DNA of 64,000 nt from Cyclobacteriaceae bacterium (GCA_013141055.1 JABFRS010000002.1:1116001-1180000); one strand, 5' to 3'; shown: positions 45,635-53,810, counted from the stretch's first letter. Program-made: numbers and translations. Notes: a model not told the origin generated them from the letters alone.

Positions 45635-47080
45635 TCACTGATCCGCTGAATTAACCTTCCGAACTATTTGTTCAAGAGAGTCATTTAATACAGTTGATTT
45701 GTAAAATTTACCTCTCAAGATAACGCCATCGATTTGTCTGGTATTATTAATATTCTCCATTGGATTAGCATTAAGTATTATGAGGTTAGCCTTTTTTCCA
45801 ATCTCCACCGTTCCAATATCCTTGTCTATTTTAAGGAATAATGCCGGATTGATCGTAGCCGTTTGAAGCGCCTCAAGGGGAGTGAAGGCAGCTTTTTCAA
45901 CAAAAATTTGCAATTCGTCATGCAAACTAAAACCCGGATAACAATTGGGATTTGGATAATCAGTACCGGCAAGAAATTTTACTCCTCCGTCTTTTAATGG
46001 TTTGAAGAGGGAGGTGGTTTGCTTGTACCAATCACTTTCTATCTTTCTGTTCCTGACGCGCGACTTTATACTTGCGGAATCATTGCGTGGCGCCCAATCT
46101 TCAACTGCAAAGTCGGGCATATAATTGATTATGTCCTTGGGTTTGAAGTCAGGCGTTGATCGATCGATAGAACCTTCAGCAGCAATCATAGTCGGACATA
46201 CCCAGGAGTTACTTTTTGCTAAGAGTGACATTAGATTCGATAATTGCGAAGGATCATATGTTTTATTCTCAAACCGCATCCTGGTTAGGAAGGTTGAAAA
46301 TTTACGCGCCTCAAAAAGAGAATCATTTTTATCGGTAGCGTGCATCGCTGTAGTCAGGAACTCTTTTTCCGTGGAACAGAAATCCAGAACTCCAAAAAAA
46401 TGATCCAGTGTTCCTTGACCTGCATGGATTGCCTCTTCAAGAGAAATTTTAAAAGGAATATGTCCGCTAAAGGGAATTCCTTCTTTTCTGCATTCATCGG
46501 CAATGGCGAAATAGACATCTCTCTCCAAATAGGAATACACTTTTATAAAATCAGCGCCCTGAGCTTTTTGATTCCTGACAAGGGCTCTTGCTTTCTCGGG
46601 AGAGTCGGCAATATCAGAACCTTTCCATAATGGCGGATTACCATCAATGATTGCCCCCGAACTTATAATATCCGGCCCTGTCACTAATCCACTGTCAATC
46701 TTGTTTCGAATTTTTTTAACTTCCGCGGGGTCACCCCACATTTCCCTGATTCCGGTTATTCCATTAGCCATCAGTAACGGAAAGAATTCTTTGTAGGCCC
46801 ACCAAGTGTGCGTATGCATATCCCACAATCCGGGTATTATAAATTTATCTTTGCCATCAATAATTTCGTTCGCTAAATACGTATTGTTTTCCCTGTGTGG
46901 TATAATCTCCGTTATTCTATCCTGAATAATTACAATATCCATCGAATTATCAATAGTGCCATCCAAAACATCGATCACTGCAATATTTTTAATGATCAGG
47001 TCCCCTTTGAGTTCCTTTGAACATCCAGCGATTATAAAAATGAGAATGATAGCAGATAAGATGATCAGATGTTTCTTCAT
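45635..47080 (-). CDS. Amidohydrolase-family lipoprotein (cassette)
   Basis: This 481-residue protein has a lipoprotein signal (LSAIILIFIIAGCSKELKGD). The amidohydrolase core has IPGLWDMHTHTWWAYKEFFP (HxH metal ligands), ADFIKVYSYLE, PFSGHIPFK and FLAGTDYPNPNCYPGF with the metal-ligand Asp. It is an imidazolonepropionase/dipeptidase-like hydrolase of an unknown amide or lactone, tethered to the membrane. It is the longest cassette; attC-A follows and attC-B precedes. The ATG at 47080 is chosen because longer frame residues do not belong to a signal. Confidence 0.87.
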   Translation of the reverse strand: MKKHLIILSAIILIFIIAGCSKELKGDLIIKNIAVIDVLDGTIDNSMDIVIIQDRITEIIPHRENNTYLANEIIDGKDKFIIPGLWDMHTHTWWAYKEFFPLLMANGITGIREMWGDPAEVKKIRNKIDSGLVTGPDIISSGAIIDGNPPLWKGSDIADSPEKARALVRNQKAQGADFIKVYSYLERDVYFAIADECRKEGIPFSGHIPFKISLEEAIHAGQGTLDHFFGVLDFCSTEKEFLTTAMHATDKNDSLFEARKFSTFLTRMRFENKTYDPSQLSNLMSLLAKSNSWVCPTMIAAEGSIDRSTPDFKPKDIINYMPDFAVEDWAPRNDSASIKSRVRNRKIESDWYKQTTSLFKPLKDGGVKFLAGTDYPNPNCYPGFSLHDELQIFVEKAAFTPLEALQTATINPALFLKIDKDIGTVEIGKKANLIILNANPMENINNTRQIDGVILRGKFYKSTVLNDSLEQIVRKVNSADQ

Positions 47081-47140
47081 TGTGTTTGTATCATAAAGCA
47101 TATGATGCACCTAGTTCCAAAATAATTCTGTATTAGTATT

Positions 47141-47236
47141 GGTGCTAACGTTCGGCTATAAGGCGTGGCGGCACACCAAAACATAAAATTAAATGTCAAC
47201 CGTGCCGCCACGCCTTATAGCTTATGTTGTGCGCCG
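47141..47236 (-). repeat. attC-like palindrome B (perfect 19-bp inner stem)
   Basis: The inner arms at 47156-47174 and 47202-47220 are perfectly complementary over 19 bases. Crossover is at 47148/47149. The 5' arm (GTTGTGCGC, plus-strand sense) matches the 3' arm of site C (GTTGTGAGC) better than its own (GTTAGCACC). Confidence 0.85.
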
Positions 47237-47256
47237 GGTATTAGCCGCAAAATAAC

Positions 47257-48243
47257 TCATTTGTCAATTTCAAAATAGTCTTTAAACGCTCTCTCATTGA
47301 AATCGCTCAAATCAATTCTCTCAACTAGGTAGTCAAAATTCTTATGGGGATACTTCGTTATTGCGACTTTTACATATGTACTGAAATAGTCTCGTTTCCA
47401 ACGGCCCAAAGCTTTTGTCGTTTTGTTGAAAATTTTAATTGTCCCTTTTTGCTCTGGAAACTTAGCTAAGGCCTGGTAAATCATTCTCAATTCAGAGTAA
47501 TTGTAATGAGTTCTGTACCACCGTTTATAAAATTGCTTTGTCAAAGGCTTGAAAAAGTCCTTGTCTGGGAATTCGCGAATTGCTTTAAAAGCAAAATATT
47601 GGTTGCCTTTGCTATCCAATGTCTTTAGAATAAGATCCTTATCAGCTTCTCTCTGAAATCGAGCTAATGTTACCAATGCGTCACCATTTCCTAGTTCAGC
47701 ATATTGCCTAATGATCCCATAATATTTGTCAGTTGCAGGAAGTTCATTTAATAGTGCATTTTTATAAGCCAGTTGGATAGATTGATCTATTAATATCATA
47801 CTGTCAAGACGAAGCCTCTCACTGGGTGAGATATTGCCAGGAAGAATCGAGGATAAATAGAAATCACTTACTTTTCGAGAATAGATAACATCAAACGCCT
47901 GAATCCCTATCGATTCATTGTCTTTTAGATTATTAACTAGGATTTCGAAAATCTTATTGCTATTTGCTTCGTTTAGTGCCATAAAGGAATAGCATCTCAC
48001 AATTTTGCTCTCATGAGACATATTGTCAATAAGTTCTTGTTCCGAAGCGAATTGCTTTAATTTTTGATAATTGATCCAGAGGTTAGAAACTTCACCGCTA
48101 ATACCGATCTTTTCATATTGAAGTATGTGTCTCTGTGCTATGTCATTTACGATGCTTTTAACTGAATCGGAATTGTTTTGACATACTGTTTCAGTATAAT
48201 TTATTATCAATAAAACAGTTAGAAGAGAGATCCTTAGTGCCAT
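47257..48243 (-). CDS. Secreted hypothetical helical protein (cassette)
   Basis: This 328-residue protein has a signal peptide (LLTVLLIINYTETVCQ). The remainder is alpha-helical with HEAT-like spacing (IVRCYSFMALNEANSNKIFE, ILVNNLKDNESIGIQAFDVI, NGDALVTLARFQREADKDLI). No enzyme motif is visible. It is the cassette between attC-B (downstream) and attC-C (upstream). Confidence 0.65.
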   Translation of the reverse strand: MALRISLLTVLLIINYTETVCQNNSDSVKSIVNDIAQRHILQYEKIGISGEVSNLWINYQKLKQFASEQELIDNMSHESKIVRCYSFMALNEANSNKIFEILVNNLKDNESIGIQAFDVIYSRKVSDFYLSSILPGNISPSERLRLDSMILIDQSIQLAYKNALLNELPATDKYYGIIRQYAELGNGDALVTLARFQREADKDLILKTLDSKGNQYFAFKAIREFPDKDFFKPLTKQFYKRWYRTHYNYSELRMIYQALAKFPEQKGTIKIFNKTTKALGRWKRDYFSTYVKVAITKYPHKNFDYLVERIDLSDFNERAFKDYFEIDK

Positions 48244-48304
48244 TAAGCAACGTCTATGATTTTGTTTTGCCTATGTAAACTGAAACTGTTATGTCTGAGC
48301 CTTG

Positions 48305-48436
48305 CTCACAACGTCTAACTAAAAGCAGTTGCGGGATTTTGAAATCATTTCTGTCCCACGTGTGCGAACTAAATTTAGTAATTACTTTTCATTGGAAAAC
48401 GTTTCCCCGCAATTGCGTTTAGCTTTTGTTGCCGGC
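48305..48436 (-). repeat. attC-like palindrome C
   Basis: The inner arms (ctaaaagcagttgcggg from 48319 with cccgcaattgcgtttag near 48405-48421) match with two mismatches. Crossover at 48311/48312. The 5' arm GTTGCCGGC is at 48428-48436 and resembles the 3' arm of site D (GTTAGCGG), not its own (GTTGTGAGC). Shares arms with site D. Confidence 0.8.
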
Positions 48437-48468
48437 AATTAATTTATATCAGCTCCCTTTCTCTGAGA

Positions 48469-48621
48469 TCATTTATCAATAACCAAAAAATAGCTTTCTG
48501 TCTGAAAGGAAAGGCATACAGAAGTCGTTTTATTGCCTGCTGTCATTTTGTTGTCTTTAGAATTGTTGCAGCTTGTGATTGTCAAAGCTGACAAAGTGAT
48601 TAAAATTGTTATCTTTTTCAT
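48469..48621 (-). CDS. Small putative lipoprotein (50 aa, cassette)
   Basis: This frame reads MKKITILITLSALTITSCNN, with a lipobox (ITSC) at residues 15-18, followed by a short polar tail. It lies 9 bp after the crcB stop in the same cassette. It is too small to be recognised by length. The DNA after its tail continues in another frame as a hydrophobic, Arg-rich stretch (RLLYAFPFRQKAIFWLLIND), so it may be a truncated or frameshifted larger protein. Confidence 0.4.
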   Translation of the reverse strand: MKKITILITLSALTITSCNNSKDNKMTAGNKTTSVCLSFQTESYFLVIDK

Positions 48622-48630
48622 TTGTCAAGA

Positions 48631-49005
48631 TTAAATTCTCTCCGCAATAAAAAGTCCGCTAAAGGTTGCCGTTACACAAAGCAAAATGCTACCAAGTATG
48701 TAAAGCACTAAACTTGTGTTGTGTCCTTGTTGGAAAAGTGTCAGTGTTTCGCTACTGAAAGTCGAGAAGGTGCTAAAGCCACCGCAAAAGCCAACTGCTA
48801 AAAACAGCCGTGCTGTCGGTGAAAGAATTTGTTTGTGGTCAGCAAGTCCGATTACAAAACCCAAAATGAAACAAGCCACCACATTAACTACAAAAGTCCC
48901 GAATGGAAAATTATGGTTGTGCCAACTGTCAACCCACTTACCAAGTCCGAACCGTGAAAGTCCGCCAAGTCCGCTACCAATAAATACTGCAATTAGTTCT
49001 TTCAT
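48631..49005 (-). CDS. crcB: Fluoride channel CrcB/Fluc (cassette)
   Basis: This 124-residue protein has four membrane helices and the Fluc signature: MKELIAVFIGSGLGGLSRFG, FPFGTFVVNVVACFILGFVI, LAVGFCGGFSTFSTFSSETL. It exports fluoride as an antiparallel dimer. The GGFSTFSTFSSE segment and the conserved Asn in FVVNV are pore elements. The frame is open to 49041, but the ATG at 49005 matches the family. The cassette also carries a 50-aa ORF. Confidence 0.93.
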   Translation of the reverse strand: MKELIAVFIGSGLGGLSRFGLGKWVDSWHNHNFPFGTFVVNVVACFILGFVIGLADHKQILSPTARLFLAVGFCGGFSTFSTFSSETLTLFQQGHNTSLVLYILGSILLCVTATFSGLFIAERI

Positions 49006-49048
49006 TTTATGTCCTGTCGTTTGAGTTTGCACTGTCGTCATAGCATGA

Positions 49049-49186
49049 CCGCTAACGTTTAGCTAAAAGCAGTTGCGGGTATAGAAACTGCTTCACTGTC
49101 CACTTTGTAGAATTAAAATTAGGTATTAAAAACTTTTTTACCACCACCGAGCCTAGCAATTGCGTCTAGCTTTTGTTGTGTGCTGT
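49049..49186 (-). repeat. attC-like palindrome D
   Basis: Its inner arms agctaaaagcagttgcggg (49061-49079) and gcaattgcgtctagct (49156-49172) are related to those of site C. Crossover at 49055/49056. The 5' arm (GTTGTGTGC) resembles the 3' arm of site E (GTTGGGTGG), not its own (GTTAGCGGT). Confidence 0.8.
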
Positions 49187-49207
49187 TGGGTTACTCAGTG
49201 CTCGATG

Positions 49208-49543
49208 TCATTTATCCTTTTGTTTCTTTTGTCTGAGTTTTGGTTCTGGCAATTCTTTAGCAGTTACCTTAACCAATTTTTTTAGCCAATCACGATCGTC
49301 CAATTTTTCCGAAATTAAAAAACTTGGCTTTGCTCCTGGATACGGTGGCGCTTCAACAATGTTCCCGATAAATTGTCTCCCCGAAAGTGTGGGCTTAATA
49401 AATAGTTTATTGTCACATACAAGGCCGAATAACTTGTTGTCAAAATACAGCCCATATTCGCCAAACATTTTCTTGCAGGTAACTTGTCCGGAGGTGTCAA
49501 TTTGGTCAAGGATATAGTCTACAAATTTCTGGTCTGATGCCAT
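49208..49543 (-). CDS. TfoX/Sxy N-terminal domain protein (cassette)
   Basis: This 111-residue protein is a single TfoX N-domain: FVDYILDQIDTSGQVTCKKM, FGEYGLYFDNKLFGLVCDNK, LFIKPTLSGRQFIGNIVEAP, SFLISEKLDDRDWLKKLVKV. TfoX proteins in gamma-proteobacteria are competence regulators, while single-domain versions elsewhere have unknown function. It has no C-terminal TfoX domain. attC-D follows and attC-E precedes. Confidence 0.85.
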   Translation of the reverse strand: MASDQKFVDYILDQIDTSGQVTCKKMFGEYGLYFDNKLFGLVCDNKLFIKPTLSGRQFIGNIVEAPPYPGAKPSFLISEKLDDRDWLKKLVKVTAKELPEPKLRQKKQKDK

Positions 49544-49645
49544 GGCAGTGAATTGTCAATGTCTACAAATGTGAAAGAATGTCTGTGGAATAAATGTCAA
49601 ATGGTTTATTTATTGAATTTTCGTATTCGATGTCCCTAGCCACGA

Positions 49646-49744
49646 GAGCCACCCAACGTTTGTGTATGTGACGTGGTGCTGGCAAAAATAAAAATTATTA
49701 TCTCCACCCCAGCACCATGGCGCATACACGGTGTTGCCAGCTGT
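49646..49744 (-). repeat. attC-like palindrome E
   Basis: Inner arms: gtgtatg...tggtgctgg (49662-49682) with ccagcacca...catacac (49709-49729). Crossover at 49656/49657. The 5' arm GTTGCCAGC is identical over 9 bases to the 3' arm of site F and not to its own (GTTGGGTGG). Loop region resembles that of site J. Confidence 0.85.
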
Positions 49745-49749
49745 AGCGC

Positions 49750-50208
49750 TTACAATCTTATTCCACTTTTTATTTGTGTCAGTTTGTACGTTTCTGTCTT
49801 AGGTAAATATTTGAAATAGAAAATGTAGGCTCCGTCAGCGAAGAATGTCATCCCATTACCTCTTTTCTCATGTGTCCCAATGGATAAAGTAACTTGGTTA
49901 CGAATTATTGTTAGTCCGCTGATTTCGAATAAAACATCATTATCACCAAAGTCCTTTGTTTTATAATCCTTCGTCTTGTCTTGTTTAACTATTTTGATGC
50001 TTCTAATTGTCTCCGGAAAATCTTGAATTGCTGACCAATCTGCCTTTAAAATTATTTTTTTTATTCTTTTTTCCTTCTCAATCTTCTTTATCAAAGAGTC
50101 CACCGAGTAATAAAACATTCCTGTCTTGTCAGCCGACAACGAATTGACAATCTGTCCAAAAGTCGTCTGCCAAATAATTGTCGTAAGTATTACTATTAGT
50201 AGTCTCAT
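49750..50208 (-). CDS. Secreted hypothetical protein (cassette)
   Basis: This 152-residue protein has a signal peptide (LLIVILTTIIWQTTFGQI). The mature part is beta-rich with Lys clusters (KKIEKEKRIKKIILK) and ends FYFKYLPKTETYKLTQIKSG. No family is recognised. It is a complete cassette between attC-E and attC-F. Confidence 0.6.
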   Translation of the reverse strand: MRLLIVILTTIIWQTTFGQIVNSLSADKTGMFYYSVDSLIKKIEKEKRIKKIILKADWSAIQDFPETIRSIKIVKQDKTKDYKTKDFGDNDVLFEISGLTIIRNQVTLSIGTHEKRGNGMTFFADGAYIFYFKYLPKTETYKLTQIKSGIRL

Positions 50209-50223
50209 CTGTCTCGCGCTATT

Positions 50224-50316
50224 GCTGGCAACGTCTAGCTATGAGGCATTGGCCTTACCTTAATTTTAAAAATAAACAAAAAAGGCCAATGCCTTATAGC
50301 TTGTGTTGGTGGCTGG
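50224..50316 (-). repeat. attC-like palindrome F
   Basis: The inner arms ctatgaggcattggcctt (50239-50256) and aaggccaatgccttatag (50282-50299) pair with one mismatch in 18. Crossover at 50231/50232. Its 5' arm GTTGGTGGC is identical to the 3' arm of site G over 9 bases; its own 3' arm is GTTGCCAGC. Confidence 0.87.
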
Positions 50317-50320
50317 CCTT

Positions 50321-50917
50321 TTAGTCGGTCACTAATAATGGATCAACCCTTTCGTATCTCAAAGCGTCAACTAGTTCGTTAATGTCCTGTTTTATAATCT
50401 CAATTTTCGGCACCCTTCCGAATTTCATTTTGGTCTTACATGTAAACCAAACTAGTCCGTCCCCCGAGTTGAAATCGTACTTTTTTGCAAGTCTGATGTA
50501 TAGTTCTTCTTGAGTCGCTTTTGGAATGATGAAAACATTTGTCCTAATCCAATCTCCAGTGTCAGCAGTGCTGTCGGGAAAGACCGTTATGTAGTACCCC
50601 TTGTAATGTCCGTTAAAGTTTTCTTCGTTCTCGTCTACTTTAAGTCCGAATTCTTGTAAGTCCAGAGTTTTTATTTTGTTAAAAAGTTTGACCAGTCGTT
50701 TTGGTCTATAAACTTCAAAGAACCAATGATAGATTCCACCGCATATAAGCGATGTCCCAATTATTAGTCCTATTAGTAAACTAAGTCCATTGGCACTAAT
50801 TGTTCTTTCTCTTTTGGGCTCATCAAAAAGTCCAAACGCAAATCGGACTCCAAATATTAATAACATTGCTATCAGCCACGGTCGATAATATGTCGTAAAC
50901 TTTTCTTTTGTCGTCAT
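50321..50917 (-). CDS. Membrane hypothetical protein (cassette)
   Basis: This 198-residue protein has two membrane segments near the N-terminus (WLIAMLLIFGVRFAFGLF, and GLSLLIGLIIGTSLICGGIY). A soluble C-terminal part follows (YYITVFPDSTADTGDWIRTN, WFTCKTKMKFGRVPKIEI). No family is recognised. Cassette between attC-F and attC-G. Confidence 0.6.
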   Translation of the reverse strand: MTTKEKFTTYYRPWLIAMLLIFGVRFAFGLFDEPKRERTISANGLSLLIGLIIGTSLICGGIYHWFFEVYRPKRLVKLFNKIKTLDLQEFGLKVDENEENFNGHYKGYYITVFPDSTADTGDWIRTNVFIIPKATQEELYIRLAKKYDFNSGDGLVWFTCKTKMKFGRVPKIEIIKQDINELVDALRYERVDPLLVTD

Positions 50918-50928
50918 GTCCTAAAGGC

Positions 50929-51066
50929 TTGCCACCAACGTTGGTGTATGAAACGTGGCTGGGCTTTCGAAGCGCGTCACTGTCCCACGACACCAAACGT
51001 ATTTTGAAAAACTAAACTACAAAATTACACTGAACCATTGATTATGCACATTGTTGGCAGCTGGCC
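50929..51066 (-). repeat. attC-like palindrome G
   Basis: The inner pairing is weak (gtgtatgaa with tgattatgcac), but the loop carries a 68-nt block nearly identical to that of site K, including cgaagcgc and tgtcccacgacaccaaacg. Crossover at 50938/50939. The 5' arm GTTGGCAGC is identical to the 3' arm of site H over 9 bases; its own is GTTGGTGGC. Confidence 0.8.
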
Positions 51067-51095
51067 GTTTTAACTCAACTCTTTTTCTTTGCTTG

Positions 51096-51773
51096 TCAGT
51101 CCCGAGTAATCTTTAGGTCGGAAAAAAAACCTTCCGTCCCAATATCAACCCATAGTCCAACTGTCCCTGAGTTATTGTCCCCGTGTTTTAAGTCGTTTAC
51201 AATTAGTGTCGGTTGTTTGTTTTCGTTGAGAAACAGCTTGGCTTGTTTGCCCTTAACTTCAATTTTAATTTTTATCCATTCGTTTAATCCCATGTCGGCA
51301 TACGACTCATATTCCCCAGGGAACTCTTTTCTCAGTCGCTCAAATTTGAAGTCAGGAAAGGAAAAGTATTGAGTCGAACGATTTCTTCTTAGTTGATTGT
51401 CCGCTCGCCCATTTGTTGGGCGAAGGTAAATACACTCAAAATTTGAATTATTGTCATTAATTCTAAAAGCAATTCCGATAAAACCTCGCGCAAAATCAGG
51501 AGCATCTTTCAAAAGTCGGCTTTGTACCTTTACTTCAATTATGCCGTTTTTGAAGTCCGTCCCTTTTATTTTTATAAAAGTCGGTTCGTCAAACTCTTTT
51601 ACGGTGGAGTCTTTGATAACCTTCACCGTCTCCTTTCCGGTCAGTCTTTCTATGGCCATGGTCACATTAACCAATTCGAGTCTGCTTTTGTCAAACTTGA
51701 TTGTCTGTGAGAACACCATAGTCGAACTGAATAATGTCCAAGTAGTCAATATGTATTTTATCGCTCTTATCAT
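51096..51773 (-). CDS. Secreted concanavalin-like protein (cassette), paralogue of the 19371 gene
   Basis: This 225-residue protein has a signal peptide (IKYILTTWTLFSSTMVFSQT) and the sandwich domain DFKNGIIEVKVQSRLLKDA, GFIGIAFRINDNNSN, FECIYLRPTNGRADNQLRRN and GTVGLWVDIGTEGFFSDLKI. Blocks line up in order with the chromosomal protein at 19371-20033, so they are one family. Function is not assigned beyond a beta-sandwich. The ATG at 51773 is preferred. Confidence 0.75.
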   Translation of the reverse strand: MIRAIKYILTTWTLFSSTMVFSQTIKFDKSRLELVNVTMAIERLTGKETVKVIKDSTVKEFDEPTFIKIKGTDFKNGIIEVKVQSRLLKDAPDFARGFIGIAFRINDNNSNFECIYLRPTNGRADNQLRRNRSTQYFSFPDFKFERLRKEFPGEYESYADMGLNEWIKIKIEVKGKQAKLFLNENKQPTLIVNDLKHGDNNSGTVGLWVDIGTEGFFSDLKITRD

Positions 51774-51807
51774 TTTTTGTCGTATGTTACTTTGTCCAAA
51801 ACGGCTT

Positions 51808-51946
51808 GCTGCCAACGCTAGTCTATAAAACGTATGCGTTTAAATACCTACATCTTTGTCCCGCGTTGATAAATAAATTTAAATGCACAAACGTTAAGAA
51901 TCTACAATACAGCATATGTTTTATAGACATTGTTGTGGCTCGTGCC
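51808..51946 (-). repeat. attC-like palindrome H
   Basis: The inner arms gtctataaaacgtatgc (51821-51837) and gcatatgttttatagac (51912-51928) pair with one mismatch in 17. Crossover at 51815/51816. The 5' arm GTTGTGGC resembles the 3' arm of site I (GTTGGTGGC, one base less), rather than its own (GTTGGCAGC). Confidence 0.85.
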
Positions 51947-52476
51947 TACTCAAAATAATCCTCTCGGGTTGCGACTCCTGTGTTGACTCTATATATTTTT
52001 GGAAAGCCGTCCAAATAAATCACGTCTAAGATTTGTCCTTTTTCAATTTCATTTTTCTCATCCTCCTCCCAGTTTGTAATATAGCGTACACTGTCCACAT
52101 AGTACTCTAGTTGAACTGCCCAGTAGTCTGGTCCCTTTCCACTTTTATACTCCTTGTCAATGACAGTTCCAGTTGTCCATAGTCCATCGTATTTTAATTC
52201 TTTTAATTCTCTGTCTTGATGGTAAAGACCAAAGGTGAATCCGTTTAAGGGAATTGAAATTAACAATATGCACTGGACTACCCACGATGCAGAGATAATT
52301 CTTTTAAGTCCATTGTAGAGACATACTGGAATAAGGATAAAAATCACTCCAAGCATGCAAATCCATTTAATCCACTCCATGTCAGAGTACATTAATTCTC
52401 TCGGCATAAAAAAAATAAAAAATTCAAGTCCGATGGCGATTACTAAAAATAAAATGGATTTTAAATTGTTCGTCAT
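51946..52476 (-). CDS. Membrane hypothetical protein (cassette), DUF3592-like tail
   Basis: This 176-residue protein has three to four membrane helices in its first 90 residues (SILFLVIAIGLEFFIFFMPR and WIKWICMLGVIFILIPVCLY among them). The soluble tail GTVIDKEYKSGKGPDYWAVQ, LEYYVDSVRYIT and KGQILDVIYLDGFPKIYRVN resembles DUF3592. No function is assigned. Cassette between attC-H and attC-I. Confidence 0.6.
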   Translation of the reverse strand: MTNNLKSILFLVIAIGLEFFIFFMPRELMYSDMEWIKWICMLGVIFILIPVCLYNGLKRIISASWVVQCILLISIPLNGFTFGLYHQDRELKELKYDGLWTTGTVIDKEYKSGKGPDYWAVQLEYYVDSVRYITNWEEDEKNEIEKGQILDVIYLDGFPKIYRVNTGVATREDYFE

Positions 52477-52524
52477 GTATGACTATGTCTGATTACTTTA
52501 CGATGTCATTGTCTAAAGGCATGT

Positions 52525-52608
52525 GCCACCAACGTCTGGCTATGAGCCGTTGTTTTGGCCTTTAAAAATAATTAATAAAACAATGGCTTATAGCTTTTGT
52601 TGTGGGCA
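52525..52608 (-). repeat. attC-like palindrome I
   Basis: The inner arms gctatgagccgttgtttt (52539-52556) and aaaacaatggcttatagc (52577-52594) pair with two mismatches. Crossover at 52532/52533. The 5' arm GTTGTGGGCA is identical over 10 bases to the 3' arm of site J; its own is GTTGGTGGC. Confidence 0.87.
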
Positions 52609-52618
52609 GCGGGCACCA

Positions 52619-53146
52619 TTAGCCATTGTTAATCGTAGAATCCTTCACGATATCCATCTCCTTTAAAATCCTTCGTTTTAATTCTTTTGATTCTTTTAGA
52701 GATTTTAAACATCGCTCAAATAACTCAAGTTTGTCCGATGGAACGAACTCATAACCAACAACTATGGCATTAACTCTTTGCTCTTTGAAGAAAGTAGAAT
52801 TAAACATCCCTTTTTTAATTGGCTTTGTGTTGGGCGTCATCGTTGTGTCGCCAATCTGAATTCTGATTAGAGCATTCAACGCTCCCCATGTATATTGATT
52901 AGTTATAAAAATGTCAGAGCCGTCTTTATACACCACATGAATTTTTCTCTCCCATTCTTCCCAGCCCTCCATTTTCTTTCCATCATAAGGAATGATTTCT
53001 CCTCCAAGTGGAACCTCTATAGTATAAGCTAAGAACTCGTCATTAAATTCAGAATACCCCCAAAACTCAATTGCTTGGGTCTCTGCTTCCTTCTCCCCAC
53101 AGGAGACAAGTAAAATAAATGTGATTATTAAATTGGTTAACCTCAT
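52619..53146 (-). CDS. Putative lipoprotein (cassette)
   Basis: This 175-residue protein has a lipoprotein signal (RLTNLIITFILLVSCGEKEA, lipobox LVSC). The mature part is soluble with FWGYSEFNDEFLAYTIEVPL and VNAIVVGYEFVPSDKLELFE. No family is recognised. The ATG at 53146 precedes the signal; the frame is open to 53167. Cassette between attC-I and attC-J. Confidence 0.6.
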   Translation of the reverse strand: MRLTNLIITFILLVSCGEKEAETQAIEFWGYSEFNDEFLAYTIEVPLGGEIIPYDGKKMEGWEEWERKIHVVYKDGSDIFITNQYTWGALNALIRIQIGDTTMTPNTKPIKKGMFNSTFFKEQRVNAIVVGYEFVPSDKLELFERCLKSLKESKELKRRILKEMDIVKDSTINNG

Positions 53147-53161
53147 TTTTCTATTGGAGTT

Positions 53162-53255
53162 GCCCACAACGTTTGTGTATATGACGTGGCGCTGGCAAAA
53201 TTAAAAATTAATATCTCCACTCCAGCGCCATGGAATATACACGGTGTTGTGGGCC
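53162..53255 (-). repeat. attC-like palindrome J
   Basis: The outer and inner arms (gcccacaacg with gttgtgggc, gtgtatat with atatacac, ggcgctgg with ccagcgcc) pair strongly. Crossover at 53169/53170. The 5' arm GTTGTGGGCC agrees over 10 bases with the 3' arm of site K; its own 3' arm differs at the last base. The loop resembles site E. Confidence 0.87.
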
Positions 53256-53256
53256 G

Positions 53257-53640
53257 TTATGGGTCAATAACCCACAATGTTGTGTCCAATACACTTTCTC
53301 GATTTTGAATTAATGAGTCCGCGCTTATTTGTTTTATCCTGTATCTCAAGTTGTGATCGATGCTGATATTTATTACTTCGTCAATTAATTGTGAGTCCCT
53401 GTTCTGTAAATAGTCGTCAAGTAGTCTGTTTGCTAGTCTCATGTATGCCTGATCAGTCAACTCTTCATTTGTCGGACGATGTCTGGAATTGGAAAGTGCT
53501 TTTCCCATTAAGTATTGTCGGTACTTAATGCTGTGGCCTCTATGAATTAAGACTTTTTCATACTCTGGATTCAACACGACAATTGTCACCAGTCCGATGA
53601 AAATTATTGAAGTCGTCAATAGTATCGTCTTTCTTTTCAT
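53257..53640 (-). CDS. Small membrane-anchored hypothetical protein (cassette)
   Basis: This 127-residue protein has an N-terminal membrane segment (TILLTTSIIFIGLVTIVVLN) and a short soluble tail with RGHSIKYRQYLMGKALSNS and ADSLIQNRESVLDTTLWVID. No family is recognised. The ATG at 53640 is chosen because the frame to 53721 runs through attC-K. Cassette between attC-J and attC-K; the smallest of the array. Confidence 0.55.
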   Translation of the reverse strand: MKRKTILLTTSIIFIGLVTIVVLNPEYEKVLIHRGHSIKYRQYLMGKALSNSRHRPTNEELTDQAYMRLANRLLDDYLQNRDSQLIDEVINISIDHNLRYRIKQISADSLIQNRESVLDTTLWVIDP

Positions 53641-53671
53641 TGCTATCTCCAAGGAGTCTCTCCGACATAAT

Positions 53672-53809
53672 GGCCCACAACGTTTGTGCATAAGCAGTGG
53701 CGGGAATTCGAAGCGCATCACTGTCCCACGACACCAAACGTATTTTGAAAAAATAAACTACAAATTTACACTGAACCCCGCCATTGATTATGCACTTTGT
53801 TGTGGGCCG
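53672..53809 (-). repeat. attC-like palindrome K
   Basis: Outer arms ggcccacaac / gttgtgggcc pair over 10 bases, and inner arms gtgcataa / ttatgcac and tggcggg / cccgcca pair. Crossover at 53680/53681. Its 5' arm GTTGTGGGCC equals the 3' arm of site L; here its own 3' arm is the same, so this site is not informative. Shares its loop with site G. Confidence 0.87.
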
Positions 53810-53810
53810 T

